Source: Reyranella sp. CPCC 100927
GTDB lineage: Bacteria; Pseudomonadota; Alphaproteobacteria; Reyranellales; Reyranellaceae
Assembly (NCBI RefSeq): GCF_007859315.1
Contig: NZ_VOHA01000007.1
Span: 248,001-312,000 of the forward strand
DNA length: 64,000 nt
Reading direction: 5' to 3'
Shown one piece after another: positions 41,984 to 50,979 of the stretch (the stretch's first letter is position 1; each line of letters starts with the position of its first letter). The notes under the pieces are model-generated. The model saw nothing but the letters and a program-made list of their open reading frames with translations, did not search any database and was not told where the DNA came from. A program made the translations under genes and the position numbers.

Positions 41984-43231
41984 TTACGGCGGCAGCAGAA
42001 TGGCGATCCTGGCCAGCGCCGGCGATCGGGCGCCGGGCTCCTTGACCTTGTCGATCAGTTCGAGCGCCCTGGGGATCGATTGCGCCTGCGCCATGCGCAG
42101 CGCGATGTGGGCCACGGCCCAGTCGACGTTCGGCTCATCGCTCAGGAAGGCCATCAGCAGGGCGCTGTCGAACCGGCCGGCGTCTGCCAGTCCGACCGCG
42201 AGCGCGTAGCGCGCCGGCCCCCAGAAGCGCTCGGCATAGCCGTTCAGGATATCGGTCAGCACGCCTTCTGCGCTCTTGGAGCCGCTCTTGATCCAGTATG
42301 CCGCCGCCAATGCGCCGGCGTCGTCCGCCAACGTCCCGGGCAAGGTCTCCAGTTCCGGCCGCTTGAGGCTCTGCAGGGCATCCGACAGCCGCCCCATCGC
42401 AATCTGGGTCTGGAAGATGGCGCGCCAGGCATCCTGGTCGATCGGCTGCTCGTTCAGTCCCGCCGCCCGGCGTTTCGCCTCGTCGAGAAACGCGGCATTG
42501 CCCGTCAGTCCGGCGATGTCGGCCAGCGCCAGCGCTTCGTAGGCACGCAGTCCGATATCGCGAATGGTGCGCCGGGCGCGTGCGATCTGGCCCAGATCGG
42601 CCTGGGCAACGGCGAGGTACTGGCTCTGGGCGCCGTGCTCGTAGGCATCCCCGATATCGCGGATGCTTGCCGCCGCTTTCTCCAGGTAGGCCGCATTGCG
42701 GGTCGCGCGCGCCAGGCGACTCCAGGCCTGCGCCCGTGCCGCCGGAACGGCGGTGTGCTCGGCGATGGTGAGCGCGTAGGGCAGGCGGCCCGACACGGCC
42801 AGCGCGGCGACGATCTCGGCGGGGACCGGCCCGAGATCGCCGACCCCATCGATCGTGCGCACAGCGTCGTCGACAAAGCCGGCCCGGACTTCTGCCAGGG
42901 CGATGGTCCGCAGTGCCGCCTCGCGAGACGTCTGCAGCACGGCATGCGCACTCACGACGCGCTTGGCCTCGGTGAACAGGATGCGGTCCTTCTTGGCCTC
43001 GGCGATCGCGCTGAGGCGCACGTAGAGGCCGCTTTCCCATTCGGCGTAGCGCGGGATATCGCGTGACGGGGCATCGTCGCGGACCCGTTGGATCGCTTCG
43101 GCAAACAGACAGGTGCGCGTCGGGGCTTGCCGGCAGGCCTGCCAGCGGTCGGACGTCTGGGCCTCGGCGCCGGATGTGGCCAGCGGCGCAAGGACAAGCC
43201 AGACCGAGCAATGGGCCAGGAGCCTGCGCAT
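41984..43231 (-). CDS. Secreted helical-repeat protein, paralogue 2
   Basis: A 415-aa exported protein with a signal peptide (LAHCSVWLVLAPLATSGAEAQ) and the same early motif as its paralogue, DRWQACRQAPTRTCLFAEAIQRVRDDAP. Helical repeats follow, for example ALRTIALAEVRAGFVDDAVRTI, LARATRNAAYLEKAAASI and YALAVGLADAGRFDSALLMAFLSDE. GGGGAGG stands 7 bases before ATG 43231. A much longer in-frame reading to 43999 runs antisense over the neighbouring gene and is rejected. Role unknown; conserved cysteines suggest a periplasmic disulfide. Confidence 0.75.
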   Translation of the reverse strand: MRRLLAHCSVWLVLAPLATSGAEAQTSDRWQACRQAPTRTCLFAEAIQRVRDDAPSRDIPRYAEWESGLYVRLSAIAEAKKDRILFTEAKRVVSAHAVLQTSREAALRTIALAEVRAGFVDDAVRTIDGVGDLGPVPAEIVAALAVSGRLPYALTIAEHTAVPAARAQAWSRLARATRNAAYLEKAAASIRDIGDAYEHGAQSQYLAVAQADLGQIARARRTIRDIGLRAYEALALADIAGLTGNAAFLDEAKRRAAGLNEQPIDQDAWRAIFQTQIAMGRLSDALQSLKRPELETLPGTLADDAGALAAAYWIKSGSKSAEGVLTDILNGYAERFWGPARYALAVGLADAGRFDSALLMAFLSDEPNVDWAVAHIALRMAQAQSIPRALELIDKVKEPGARSPALARIAILLPP

Positions 43232-43311
43232 CGGCGCCCCTCCCCGGATGGGGGAGGAGCATACCGCGAAATGCCTGGAACGACAGCCCCGACGCGTGGC
43301 CGGCGCTGGAT

Positions 43312-44637
43312 CTAACCGACCCGCCGCCAGTCGCGCCCGCGGGCCCTGGCCGCGGCGCGCCGCTCGGCGGTGATACTGGAGATGTCGGGCACGAAAACCC
43401 GTTGTCCCGGCCACATCTTGTTCTGGTTGACGAACTTGATGGTGCCGGCCTTGCGTTCTTCGGCCTGGGTGGCCTCGAAGATCAACGGCCACAGAAGCTG
43501 ATCGCCGTAGGCTTTCTCGGCCCTGACCGACAACCAGTCGTCGCGCGGGATGCCCTGGCGCACCGTATACCAGTAGGGCGGTTTGCCGAGGATGGTGACC
43601 TTCCAGTCCATGGGGTTGGTCCCGAGATCCGGCAGCGGCGGCGCCTTGTCGCCGAGCTTGCCCTGCAGGTATGTCCACACCGATTGGATGCCCTCGAACA
43701 GCGGGCTGCGCGGCCGCACGCCGGCCACGAACGGAATGGCGATGACGAAGGCGCCGTCCGCCATCTTCAGCAACTGGATGTACTGGCTGCTGAACTGCAG
43801 GACGGGATCCAGGCTGCTGCCGTAGAACGTCACCGCGCCCTTCGGAAGATTCCAGAGCTTCTCGAACTCGTCGATCGAGGCATACCCTTTGAACCCCTTC
43901 GCCTGACCCTCGAAGTAGTCGAGGATCTTGAGACGGCCCCAGGGATCCTTCATCGCCGTCAGCGCGTGTTCGGCGGGATTGCCGCTGGCATCGACCCATT
44001 TGACGTTGAAGGAAACCGGGCCGTCGGCCTTGCGCGCGGCATTGAGGGCGTCGTCGATCGAGTTCACGCCGTGCAGGCGTTTTACGTAGATGCCGGCGGC
44101 ATCCATGATCGCTTTCACGCGCGGCATATTGACGATGCTCAGGCGCCAGGCGCCCGTCGGCGCGCCGCCAGCCGCCAGGATGTCGTCAACCGACGCGAAG
44201 ATCTGCTTGGTCTGGCCGCGCAGCAGGGAAATCGCGTTGTTGGTCGCCACGTAGGCGCACGGGCCTTCGGCGAACGGAATGGTCTTCAGCTTGGAGGCCG
44301 CGGCCAGCCCGGCGTAGCGGCCGGCCCAGCCCAGCGCACGACCGGCCGGGCCGACCACGGATATCACCCGCAGCGCGTTGGCGCCGATGCCTTTGGTGAT
44401 CCCCCATGCCGAGGTGTCGTCCGGATCGAACGTGCCCAGCCGCAACAGGTCGGCGACCGTTCCGGTCAGGATCTTCGAGCCGGTTCGCTGCGAGGTGCGC
44501 AGCACGTTGGCCAGAGTCGTGCCGACCAGGCCGACCTCGTTTTCGTAGAGTTTCTCCAGCAGCCAGGAGTCGATGAACTCCCAGAACTGCTCTTCCCACG
44601 CCTCGAGGTCGTCGGCGAATGCGGCCGGATCGTACAT
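43312..44637 (-). CDS. Papain-like cysteine peptidase candidate with LysM-like C-terminus
   Basis: A 441-aa protein with no clear signal peptide. Residues 1-80 are helical and acidic. Residues 85-118 form a glycine/alanine-rich hydrophobic stretch (GIGANALRVISVVGPAGRALGW). The middle domain carries a possible Cys-His-Asp triad: Cys127 in EGPCAYVATNNAISLL, His224 in AEHALTAMKDPWG and Asp240 in RLKILDYF. This order fits papain-like toxin or peptidase folds. Residues about 350-420 (YTVRQGIPRDDWLSVRAEKAYGDQLLWPLIFEA ... WPGQRVFVPDI) resemble a LysM module. It could be a peptidoglycan-linked enzyme or effector. No immunity or VgrG/PAAR gene is adjacent. Confidence 0.6.
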   Translation of the reverse strand: MYDPAAFADDLEAWEEQFWEFIDSWLLEKLYENEVGLVGTTLANVLRTSQRTGSKILTGTVADLLRLGTFDPDDTSAWGITKGIGANALRVISVVGPAGRALGWAGRYAGLAAASKLKTIPFAEGPCAYVATNNAISLLRGQTKQIFASVDDILAAGGAPTGAWRLSIVNMPRVKAIMDAAGIYVKRLHGVNSIDDALNAARKADGPVSFNVKWVDASGNPAEHALTAMKDPWGRLKILDYFEGQAKGFKGYASIDEFEKLWNLPKGAVTFYGSSLDPVLQFSSQYIQLLKMADGAFVIAIPFVAGVRPRSPLFEGIQSVWTYLQGKLGDKAPPLPDLGTNPMDWKVTILGKPPYWYTVRQGIPRDDWLSVRAEKAYGDQLLWPLIFEATQAEERKAGTIKFVNQNKMWPGQRVFVPDISSITAERRAAARARGRDWRRVG

Positions 44638-44833
44638 GTCTGCCTCCTGCAGGTGGGACCGCGTTTGAGTCAGGTCCCCAAGCCTGCGATGAGGATAGGA
44701 AGGCCCTCGCAGGGGCGAAATCCGACGTTGGCCGCCGCACTATCCGAAAATGGCAATACAGCCGCAGAGGGGTTTGCTATATTTCGCGCGGGGCAGGGAA
44801 TAAATGCCGTTCAAGGCGCGTTGGCAGTGAGCA

Positions 44834-45838
44834 ATGCCGACCATGGGATCCACCGACACGCACGTTCTGCAGCACCGGCGCGTTCTGGAGAGCCGGGATC
44901 CGGACATGACGCGCGGCTTCATGGCCGCCAAGGAATTCTATCTGGACCTGCCGGCCCGCGCCGCGCGCGCCTTCGATTTCGCCGCCAGCGCCGTCTACCT
45001 GCCCAACAGCTACCTTGGCTACATCCAGTATGGCGCCGCCGCGACGGTGCGGGTGCCCGACGGCCGGGCGCGCGACGACTACTTCATTCACTTCCCCCTG
45101 CGCGGCCAAGCCGAGGTGATCAATGACAGCGGCAGTATCATCTGTCGCCCGGATCACGCCGTCATTTCGTCGCCAGCCGGCCATCTGATGCATGCCGGCG
45201 CCGACAGCACGCGTATCACCTTGTCGATTACGGCGGCCGCCATTGCCGGTCAGATCGGCGCGCTGCTCGGCGACGCGCCGCGCCAGTCGCTGCAATTCGA
45301 TCCCACCGTTGATCTGGCGACTCCAGCCGGCCGTCGCGTCCAGCGCCAGATCAGCCTGGCGATCGCCGATCTCGACGACAGTGCGCTGCCGGCCAGCCCG
45401 CTGATGGCGAGCGCCTACGAACAGCTCATCATCACCGGCCTGCTGCTCCACCAGGGCCACAATTACAGCAGCGCGCTGGAGCATCATTCGGCCCGCGTGG
45501 CGTCGCGCGATGTGCGCCGCGCACTCGACTACATACAGGGCCATCTGAGCGAGCCGGTGACCCTGGCCGACATCGTCGCGGCCTCGGGCATTCCCGGCCG
45601 GACGTTGATGAAGCACTTCAAGGACACCCGCGGCATGTCGCCGATGCGCTATCTGCGCCACGCCCGGATGGTGCGCGTGCGCGAGGCGTTGACGCGCCCG
45701 CGGCCCAGCGACAGCGTCACCGATATCGCGCTGGCCTGGGGCTTCAATCACCTGGGACGGTTCTCCGTCGAATACCGGGCCCAGTTCGGCGAAAGCCCAT
45801 CCGAAACCTTCCGTCGCAGCCGCGCCAAGCTGAGTTAG
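44834..45838 (+). CDS. AraC-family transcriptional regulator
   Basis: A 334-aa regulator. The N-terminal ligand-binding part (about 30-215, with FHFPLRG-like YFIHFPLRGQAEVINDSG and VISSPAGHLMHAG) fits the AraC-binding-like domain 2 group. The C-terminal double HTH covers about 230-330: RALDYIQGHLSEPVTLADIVAASGIPGRTLMKHFKDTRGMSPMRYLRHARM and DIALAWGFNHLGRFSVEYRAQFGESPSETFRR. It is divergent from the papain-like gene, the intervening 196 bases being its likely promoter region, but no clear operator was seen. Start may also be ATG 44843. Confidence 0.88.
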   Translation: MPTMGSTDTHVLQHRRVLESRDPDMTRGFMAAKEFYLDLPARAARAFDFAASAVYLPNSYLGYIQYGAAATVRVPDGRARDDYFIHFPLRGQAEVINDSGSIICRPDHAVISSPAGHLMHAGADSTRITLSITAAAIAGQIGALLGDAPRQSLQFDPTVDLATPAGRRVQRQISLAIADLDDSALPASPLMASAYEQLIITGLLLHQGHNYSSALEHHSARVASRDVRRALDYIQGHLSEPVTLADIVAASGIPGRTLMKHFKDTRGMSPMRYLRHARMVRVREALTRPRPSDSVTDIALAWGFNHLGRFSVEYRAQFGESPSETFRRSRAKLS

Positions 45839-45846
45839 GGCGCGAC

Positions 45847-45890
45847 TGTCATCCCGAGCGCGGCGAGGGATCCAGGAACGGCGCCTGGGC
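45847..45890. repeat. Palindromic intergenic repeat, family A (half copy)
   Basis: CTGTCATCCCGAGCGCGGCGAGGGATCC-type left half of family A (written in part), followed by GGCGCCTGGGCC as in the 39976 copy. The right arm is missing. It lies between the AraC-type regulator and the DUF2867-like gene, which converge here. Confidence 0.65.
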
Positions 45891-45924
45891 CGTGTACCCG
45901 CTCGAAATTCGAGATTTCCCCGCT

Positions 45925-46479
45925 CTACTGCGGTTGTGTTTGTGCGCAGCGTGCCAGGTTGGCCCTGACCACGAGGTGATGAAAAGGCCTGATCGCGTTG
46001 AGATAGGTGAAGCCCAAGGCATTGTGGGCCTGCACGACGGTTGTCGCGATGAGCAACGTGCCTGTTGGAGAATGGCGTCGGAGCAGCGATAGCCGGAAGT
46101 CCAGGTGTCGGTCATCCGCACCGAGCACAATTTCGTCCTTGCTCTCCCAGTGCACCGGGAAGAAGGCCACCCGTTCATGGCTGTCCCGGGACATCCTGAC
46201 CGTATCGGAGGTTTTGATGCCAAAGGGCGTAACCATGGCGTCGCGCAGCGCGATCAACGCCTTTTGCCACGCGGGTGGATTGACGAGTGTCCGGGTCGCC
46301 AGCTCGCGCATGCTCGACTGTTCCGATGCACTCAGGTCAATGCTGTAGCTGTCGAGTAAACTGGCGTTCTCGTACCAGCTCGCAACGACACTTTCCGACG
46401 GCGGCGTCGTCCGGCGAACCTGCGGTTTGCGGTCTAAACCCATGCTCGTGATGATGTCACCTGTTCTAGGGGCCATCAA
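45925..46479 (-). CDS. DUF2867 family protein
   Basis: A 184-aa protein of the DUF2867 type: [50 protein letters not shown], then [27 protein letters not shown] and [32 protein letters not shown]. The combination of ADDRHLDFR and PFHHLVVR is characteristic of this family of unknown function. No membrane segment or signal peptide is seen. It lies alone between convergent and divergent neighbours. Confidence 0.8.
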   Translation of the reverse strand: MMAPRTGDIITSMGLDRKPQVRRTTPPSESVVASWYENASLLDSYSIDLSASEQSSMRELATRTLVNPPAWQKALIALRDAMVTPFGIKTSDTVRMSRDSHERVAFFPVHWESKDEIVLGADDRHLDFRLSLLRRHSPTGTLLIATTVVQAHNALGFTYLNAIRPFHHLVVRANLARCAQTQPQ

Positions 46480-46520
46480 CTACGGGCGCGAAGACGAGGC
46501 TTAGCGTCTTGGAGTCAAAA

Positions 46521-47126
46521 ATGCTGCTGATTGGCGTGAACCGTTCTCCCTACACGCGCCGCGTGGCGATCACGCTCCATATCTACGGCGTGGCCTACGA
46601 GCAGCAGGCGCTCTCGGGTTTCAACGACCGTAGCGACGTGCGGGCGCGCAATCCGCTGGGTCGCATCCCGGCGCTGATGCTCGACAGCGGCGAGACCTTG
46701 GTCGACAGCGGCGCCATCATCGACCATCTCGACGAGGCATATGGCGGTGACGGTGCGCTGACGCCGGCCGCGGGTGCCGATCGCCGCGCCGTGCTGAAGG
46801 TGGCGGCGATCATGATGGGTGCCTGCGACAAGGCCCTGCAGGCGGCCTACGAGCGCAACCACCGCCCGGCGGAAAAGGTGCATCAGCCTTGGATCGAAGA
46901 CTGCATGGCGCAGGTCGAGGCTGCGCTGGTTTCAATCGCGGCGATGCTGGGGCCGGACCAGCCCTACCTGTTGCTGGGCCGCCTTACCCAGGCTGACGTC
47001 ACAGCTTTTGTCGCCGAGCGCCTCGCACGGGGCGTCGGCCTGGACACCGAGGCATGCGTGCCCCGCCTGCACGCCTACACGCGGCGGCTGTTGGGCATAC
47101 CCGCCTTCCGCGACACCGAGCCCTGA
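46521..47126 (+). CDS. Glutathione S-transferase family protein
   Basis: A 201-aa GST of standard length. The N-terminal domain has MLLIGVNRSPYTRRVAITLHIYGVAYE (Ser at the GSH site), NPLGRIPALML (cis-Pro) and LVDSGAIIDHLDEAYGG (glutamyl-binding DS). The C-terminal domain has YLLLGRLTQADVTAFVAERLARG, the N-capping region. GGAG lies 6 bases before ATG 46521. Together with the two other GST-like genes in the window it suggests broad detoxification capacity; substrate unknown. Confidence 0.88.
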   Translation: MLLIGVNRSPYTRRVAITLHIYGVAYEQQALSGFNDRSDVRARNPLGRIPALMLDSGETLVDSGAIIDHLDEAYGGDGALTPAAGADRRAVLKVAAIMMGACDKALQAAYERNHRPAEKVHQPWIEDCMAQVEAALVSIAAMLGPDQPYLLLGRLTQADVTAFVAERLARGVGLDTEACVPRLHAYTRRLLGIPAFRDTEP

Positions 47127-47133
47127 CAGGTTC

Positions 47134-47236
47134 TCCTGGGAGCGCAGGCCTCTGGCCCGCTCATGTCATGGCCACACACACAGGCGAAAGCAGGGCTTTC
47201 GCCTGAAATGCGCGCGAGACGCCCGTGCTCCCAGGA
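47134..47236. repeat. Palindromic intergenic repeat, family B (long form)
   Basis: Outer arms TCCTGGGAGC and GCTCCCAGGA, a left inner CTCTGGCCCGCTCATG, and an internal stem CAGGCGAAAGC/GCTTTCGCCTG. It lies between the convergent GST and glutaryl-CoA dehydrogenase genes and is almost the same as the copy at 48613. Confidence 0.85.
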
Positions 47237-47242
47237 AGCTCC

Positions 47243-48481
47243 TCAGGCCCCCGTGAACGACTGCATGCCGGTCATGGCGCGGCCCAGGATCAGGGCGTGC
47301 ACGTCGTGCGTGCCCTCGTAGGTGTTGACCGCCTCGAGGTTCATGACGTGGCGGATGACGTGGTACTCGTCCGACACGCCGTTGCCGCCGTGCATGTCGC
47401 GCGCGACGCGGGCGATGTCGAGCGCCTTGCCGCAGTTGTTGCGCTTGATCAGGGAGATCATCTCCGGCTGCGCCTTGCCTTCGTCCTTCAGGCGGCCCAC
47501 CCGCAGGCAGGCCTGCAGGCCGAGCGCGATCTCGGTCTGCATGTCGGCGAGCTTCTTCTGGATCAGCTGGTTGGCGGCCAGCGGCCGGCCGAACTGCTTG
47601 CGCTCCATGGTGTAGTCGCGCGCCCGCTGCCAGCACGACTCGGCGGCACCCATGGCACCCCAGGCGATGCCGTAGCGTGCGTTGTTGAGGCAGCCGAACG
47701 GACCGCCCAGCCCGGAGACGTTGGGCAGTAGGTTCTCCTCCGGCACGAACACGTCGCCCATCATGATGGCGCCGGTGACCGAGGCGCGCAGGCTGAACTT
47801 GCCCTCGATCTTGGGCGTCTCGAGGCCCTTCATGCCACGTTCCAGGATGAAGCCGCGGATGACGCCGTCATCGTTCTTGGCCCACACCACGGCCACGTCG
47901 GCGATCGGCGAGTTGGTGATCCACATCTTGGAGCCGTTGAGCTTGAAGCCACCGGCCACCTTGGTGGCGCGGGTCTTCATGCCGCCGGGATCGGAACCGT
48001 GGTCGGGCTCGGTCAGGCCGAAGCAGCCCACCCATTCGCCCGACGCCAGCTTGGGCAGGTACTTCTGACGCTGCTCCTCGGTGCCGTAGGCATAGATCGG
48101 ATGCATCACCAGCGACGACTGCACGCTCATGGCCGAGCGATAGCCGCTGTCGACCGCCTCGACCTCGCGCGCCACCAGGCCGTAGGTGACGTAGTTGGTG
48201 GCGGCGCAGCCATATTTCTCGGGCAGGGTGCTGCCGAGCATGCCCAGCGCGCCCATCTCGTTCATGATCTCGCGATGGAATTTCTCGTGGCGATTGGCCT
48301 CGATCACCCGCGTCAGCAGCTTGTCCTGGCAGTACTCGCGCACCGCATCGCGGATCTGGCGTTCTTCCTCGCTGAGCTGGGTATCGAGGAAGAAGGGGTC
48401 CTTCCAGTCGAACGGCGGCGCACCTTCTCCGGTACCCCGGGCGTTGGCGATCTTGGTGGCGGCGGCGATGGCGGAAGACAT
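47243..48481 (-). CDS. gcdH: Glutaryl-CoA dehydrogenase
   Basis: FAD-dependent glutaryl-CoA dehydrogenase (about 412 aa), which dehydrogenates and decarboxylates glutaryl-CoA to crotonyl-CoA in lysine, tryptophan and aromatic degradation. Family-specific sequences are [60 protein letters not shown] and [22 protein letters not shown]. The catalytic Glu lies in [20 protein letters not shown], matching the human enzyme. ATG 48481 is preferred over an upstream GTG at 48493. It is divergent from an HxlR-type regulator and flanked on both sides by family B repeats. Confidence 0.92.
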   Translation of the reverse strand: MSSAIAAATKIANARGTGEGAPPFDWKDPFFLDTQLSEEERQIRDAVREYCQDKLLTRVIEANRHEKFHREIMNEMGALGMLGSTLPEKYGCAATNYVTYGLVAREVEAVDSGYRSAMSVQSSLVMHPIYAYGTEEQRQKYLPKLASGEWVGCFGLTEPDHGSDPGGMKTRATKVAGGFKLNGSKMWITNSPIADVAVVWAKNDDGVIRGFILERGMKGLETPKIEGKFSLRASVTGAIMMGDVFVPEENLLPNVSGLGGPFGCLNNARYGIAWGAMGAAESCWQRARDYTMERKQFGRPLAANQLIQKKLADMQTEIALGLQACLRVGRLKDEGKAQPEMISLIKRNNCGKALDIARVARDMHGGNGVSDEYHVIRHVMNLEAVNTYEGTHDVHALILGRAMTGMQSFTGA

Positions 48482-48612
48482 GGCGGATCCCACTGCTGTT
48501 GCTCACGTACTGACCGCCCTATATCAGACGCCGTTCCACGGGGCGACAGGTCTTGTGGGGGGGCGCCGGCCGGTCCGGAATCCGTACCGTTCCGACGCCC
48601 CCGGCATGTTAA

Positions 48613-48710
48613 AGCCTGGGAGCGCGGTCCTCCGGCCCGCTCATGCATGGCGCACAGGCGAAAGCAAAGCTTTCGCCGAAGATGCAGGCGGGACGTCCGC
48701 GCTCCCAGGG
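48613..48710. repeat. Palindromic intergenic repeat, family B (long form)
   Basis: Outer arms GCCTGGGAGCGCGG and CCGCGCTCCCAGG, inner CCTCCGGCCCGCTCATG, and an internal stem GGCGAAAGC/GCTTTCGCC. It is a close relative of the copy at 47134 and sits in the divergent gap between gcdH and the HxlR-type regulator, about 20 bases before the regulator start. Confidence 0.85.
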
Positions 48711-48731
48711 CCAACTTGGCGGGGTACGCTC

Positions 48732-49415
48732 TTGGTCGGATATGGTCAATTCTGCGCCGTGGCGCGCGCCCACGAGGTTCTGGGTGGCCGCTGGACCCTG
48801 CTGGTCGTGCGTGAACTGCTCTGTGGCAGCCGGCGTTTCAACGATATCCGCCGCGGCATCCCGCGGGTTTCGCGCACCGTGCTGTCGGAGCGGCTTCAGG
48901 CCCTGGTCCACGTCGGCGCGGTGGTCCGGCTGGACGGCGAGCATGGTCCCGAATACAGGTTGACCGACGCCGGGCAGGAACTGGCCAACCTGGTGAGCGC
49001 GCTCGGCACCTGGGGGCAGCGCTGGCTGCCCCGGCATGCCGCGACCGAGGATCTCGAACTGGATCCGTTGCTGGTGGACATGCAGCGTCGCGTTCGCCTG
49101 GCGGCGTTGGGCAGGGATCCCATCGTCACACGGTTCGAGATCAAAGGCTGTCAAACCCGCTTCATGCTGCTGAAGCCGGCCGAGGCCTCGGTCTGCCTGC
49201 AGAACCCGGGCTTTCCCGAGCCCTTGCGCGTCCGCGGCGCGTTGCCGGCGCTTGTCGCATGGTGGCGGGGCGATGTCGGTTTCATCCAGGCGCAGCGGAT
49301 GGGGCTGGTGATCGACGGACCGCGGCCGCTCGTGCGCGCGTTTCCGGAGTGGTTCGGCCGCTATCAGTTCGCCCATGTCGGCCCGGTTCGCGAGGCCTTG
49401 CACGCAGCGACCTGA
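48732..49415 (+). CDS. HxlR-family winged-helix regulator
   Basis: A regulator of about 227 aa, longer than the usual 110-150 aa. The HxlR pattern begins GYGQFCAVARAHEVLGGRWTLLVVRELLCGSRRFNDIRRGIPRVSRTVLSERLQALV and continues to the wing HGPEYRLTDAGQEL. The C-terminal half (about 110-227) contains RFEIKGCQTRFMLLKPAEASVCL and resembles an SCP2-like extension seen in some family members. No ATG lies at the domain start: TTG 48732 with GGGG upstream is the best choice, GTG 48759 the alternative. It probably regulates the divergent gcdH gene. Confidence 0.78.
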   Translation: MVGYGQFCAVARAHEVLGGRWTLLVVRELLCGSRRFNDIRRGIPRVSRTVLSERLQALVHVGAVVRLDGEHGPEYRLTDAGQELANLVSALGTWGQRWLPRHAATEDLELDPLLVDMQRRVRLAALGRDPIVTRFEIKGCQTRFMLLKPAEASVCLQNPGFPEPLRVRGALPALVAWWRGDVGFIQAQRMGLVIDGPRPLVRAFPEWFGRYQFAHVGPVREALHAAT

Positions 49416-49455
49416 CACGATGGACGGCCGCAACGGCAACGGGTCGCCTGCGGCC

Positions 49456-49484
49456 TTGACAGGGCGCACACCAATCTAAATTCT
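49456..49484 (+). promoter_or_regulatory. Candidate sigma-70-type promoter
   Basis: A perfect TTGACA at 49456-49461 followed 17 bases later by AATTCT, with a TAAATT also close. It stands 76-100 bases before the Liv-type binding-protein start in an AT-richer patch. The -10 is weak, so the call rests on the -35. Confidence 0.4.
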
Positions 49485-49559
49485 ACCGTCGGGTCGTTAA
49501 ATTTTGCGACGCCGGGGGTGTCGCTGCGCGGCTCAACCAACCGCACCAGGAAGGAAACA

Positions 49560-50744
49560 ATGAGGAACCGATTGCCGGCACTCGGCGGCATGCTTGTCGG
49601 CGCCATGATTTTGACGGGGCCTGCCGTGGCCAAGGACGGGCCGGGCGTGTCCGACACCGAGATCAGGATCGGCCATACCGTGCCCTACAGCGGTCCGGTG
49701 TCGGCTTACGGCTCGGCCGGCCGTGCGATGGCTGGCTATTTCAAGAAGATCAACAGCGAAGGCGGCATCAACGGACGGCAGGTGAACTTCCTGTCACTGG
49801 ACGATGCCTACAGTCCGCCCAAGACCGTGGAGCAGACCCGCAAGCTGGTCGAGCAGGACCAGGTGTTGCTGATCTTCGGCACGACCGGCACGCCCACCAA
49901 CACGGCGACCCATCGCTATCTCAACAGCAAGCAGGTGCCGCAGCTCTTCATCCAGACCGGCGCATCGAAGTTCAACGACACGGCCAAGTATCCGTGGACG
50001 ACGCCGCTCTATCCTTCCTATCACCTCGAGCAGAAGATCTACGCCGAGTACATCCTCAAGCAGCGGCCCAACGCCAGGATCGCCGCCATCTATCCCAATG
50101 ACGATTTCGGCAAGGACCATCTCAATGGTCTGAAGCAGGCGCTGGCCGCGAAGGGCAAGACGCTGGTGGCCGAGCAGAGCTACGAGACTACGGACGCGAC
50201 CGTGGACTCGCAGATCATCACGCTCAAGGGTTCGGGCGCCGACGTCTTCGTGAACATCAGCACGCCGAAGTTCGCAGCCCAGGCCATTCGCAAGGCGACC
50301 GACATCGGCTGGGCGCCGCTGCAGCTCATCGTCAACGCGTCCAGCTCGATCAGCACGGTGCTGGCGCCGGCGGGCCTCAACAATGCCGAGGGGATTATCA
50401 CGGCCGCCTTCATCAAGGAGCCCAGTGATTCGGTCTGGGCACAGGACGAGGACGTCAGGGCCTATGTCGCCTTCCTGAAGAAGTGGGATCCGCAGGATCC
50501 GCCCGACGACGTCGTGGGCATCATGGGGTATGTTGCGGCCAACACGCTGCACCATGTCCTGCAGCGCGCCGGCAAAACGCCAACCCGCGACAGCGTCATG
50601 GCGGTAGCGAAGAATCTCGATGCCTTCCGGCCGCCGATGCTGTTGCCGGGGCTCGCGCTCACGACGACACCGCAAGATGTCGGCGCCTATCGCCAGCTTC
50701 GCCTGCAGCGCTTCAACGGCCAGAAGTGGGTTCTGCTCGACTGA
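49560..50744 (+). CDS. Branched-chain amino acid-type ABC binding protein (orphan)
   Basis: Periplasmic binding protein of the LivK/Peripla_BP_6 class, 394 aa. A signal peptide (MLVGAMILTGPAVAK) precedes IRIGHTVPYSGPVSAYGSAGRAMAGYFKKINSEGGINGRQVNFLSLDDAYSPPKTVEQTRKLVEQDQVLLIFGTTGTP-type sequence (in parts), then IAAIYPNDDFGKDHLNGL. AGGAAGGAAAC precedes ATG 49560. It is not next to any permease or ATPase gene, so it may feed the Liv system at 55178 or one elsewhere. Such orphan binding proteins often take aromatic acids, amides or urea; the ligand is not evident. Confidence 0.9.
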   Translation: MRNRLPALGGMLVGAMILTGPAVAKDGPGVSDTEIRIGHTVPYSGPVSAYGSAGRAMAGYFKKINSEGGINGRQVNFLSLDDAYSPPKTVEQTRKLVEQDQVLLIFGTTGTPTNTATHRYLNSKQVPQLFIQTGASKFNDTAKYPWTTPLYPSYHLEQKIYAEYILKQRPNARIAAIYPNDDFGKDHLNGLKQALAAKGKTLVAEQSYETTDATVDSQIITLKGSGADVFVNISTPKFAAQAIRKATDIGWAPLQLIVNASSSISTVLAPAGLNNAEGIITAAFIKEPSDSVWAQDEDVRAYVAFLKKWDPQDPPDDVVGIMGYVAANTLHHVLQRAGKTPTRDSVMAVAKNLDAFRPPMLLPGLALTTTPQDVGAYRQLRLQRFNGQKWVLLD

Positions 50745-50813
50745 AGCCTGACAACGTTTCCCGCCGGGGAGAGGTACGGCATCTGATCCCAGGCAGACGA
50801 TCAAACGCTGGGG

Positions 50814-50841
50814 CGCGCCACTCTGTGGCGCGTCTTCGTTT
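50814..50841 (+). terminator. Probable rho-independent terminator
   Basis: Stem CGCGCCAC/GTGGCGCG with a TCT loop, followed by the T-rich TCTTCGTTT, 70 bases after the binding-protein stop. The U-tract is interrupted, so strength is moderate. Confidence 0.5.
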
Positions 50842-50979
50842 GTGAAGCTCAGCAAATGCTAGAAGTCGCGCCATCCGTAAGCGTGCCGCAGGATTGGTCC
50901 GTAATCCGTACCCCACGCACCCCGGCAGTCAGCTCATAACGCCTTTCGTTGCACCCGAAGCAACGTGAAGGAGCCTGTG

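Noticed and set aside
41984-43999. Longer reading of the second secreted paralogue up to 43999
   Set aside because: The extra 256 codons overlap the papain-like gene in another frame, while ATG 43231 has a good ribosome-binding site and a proper signal peptide.
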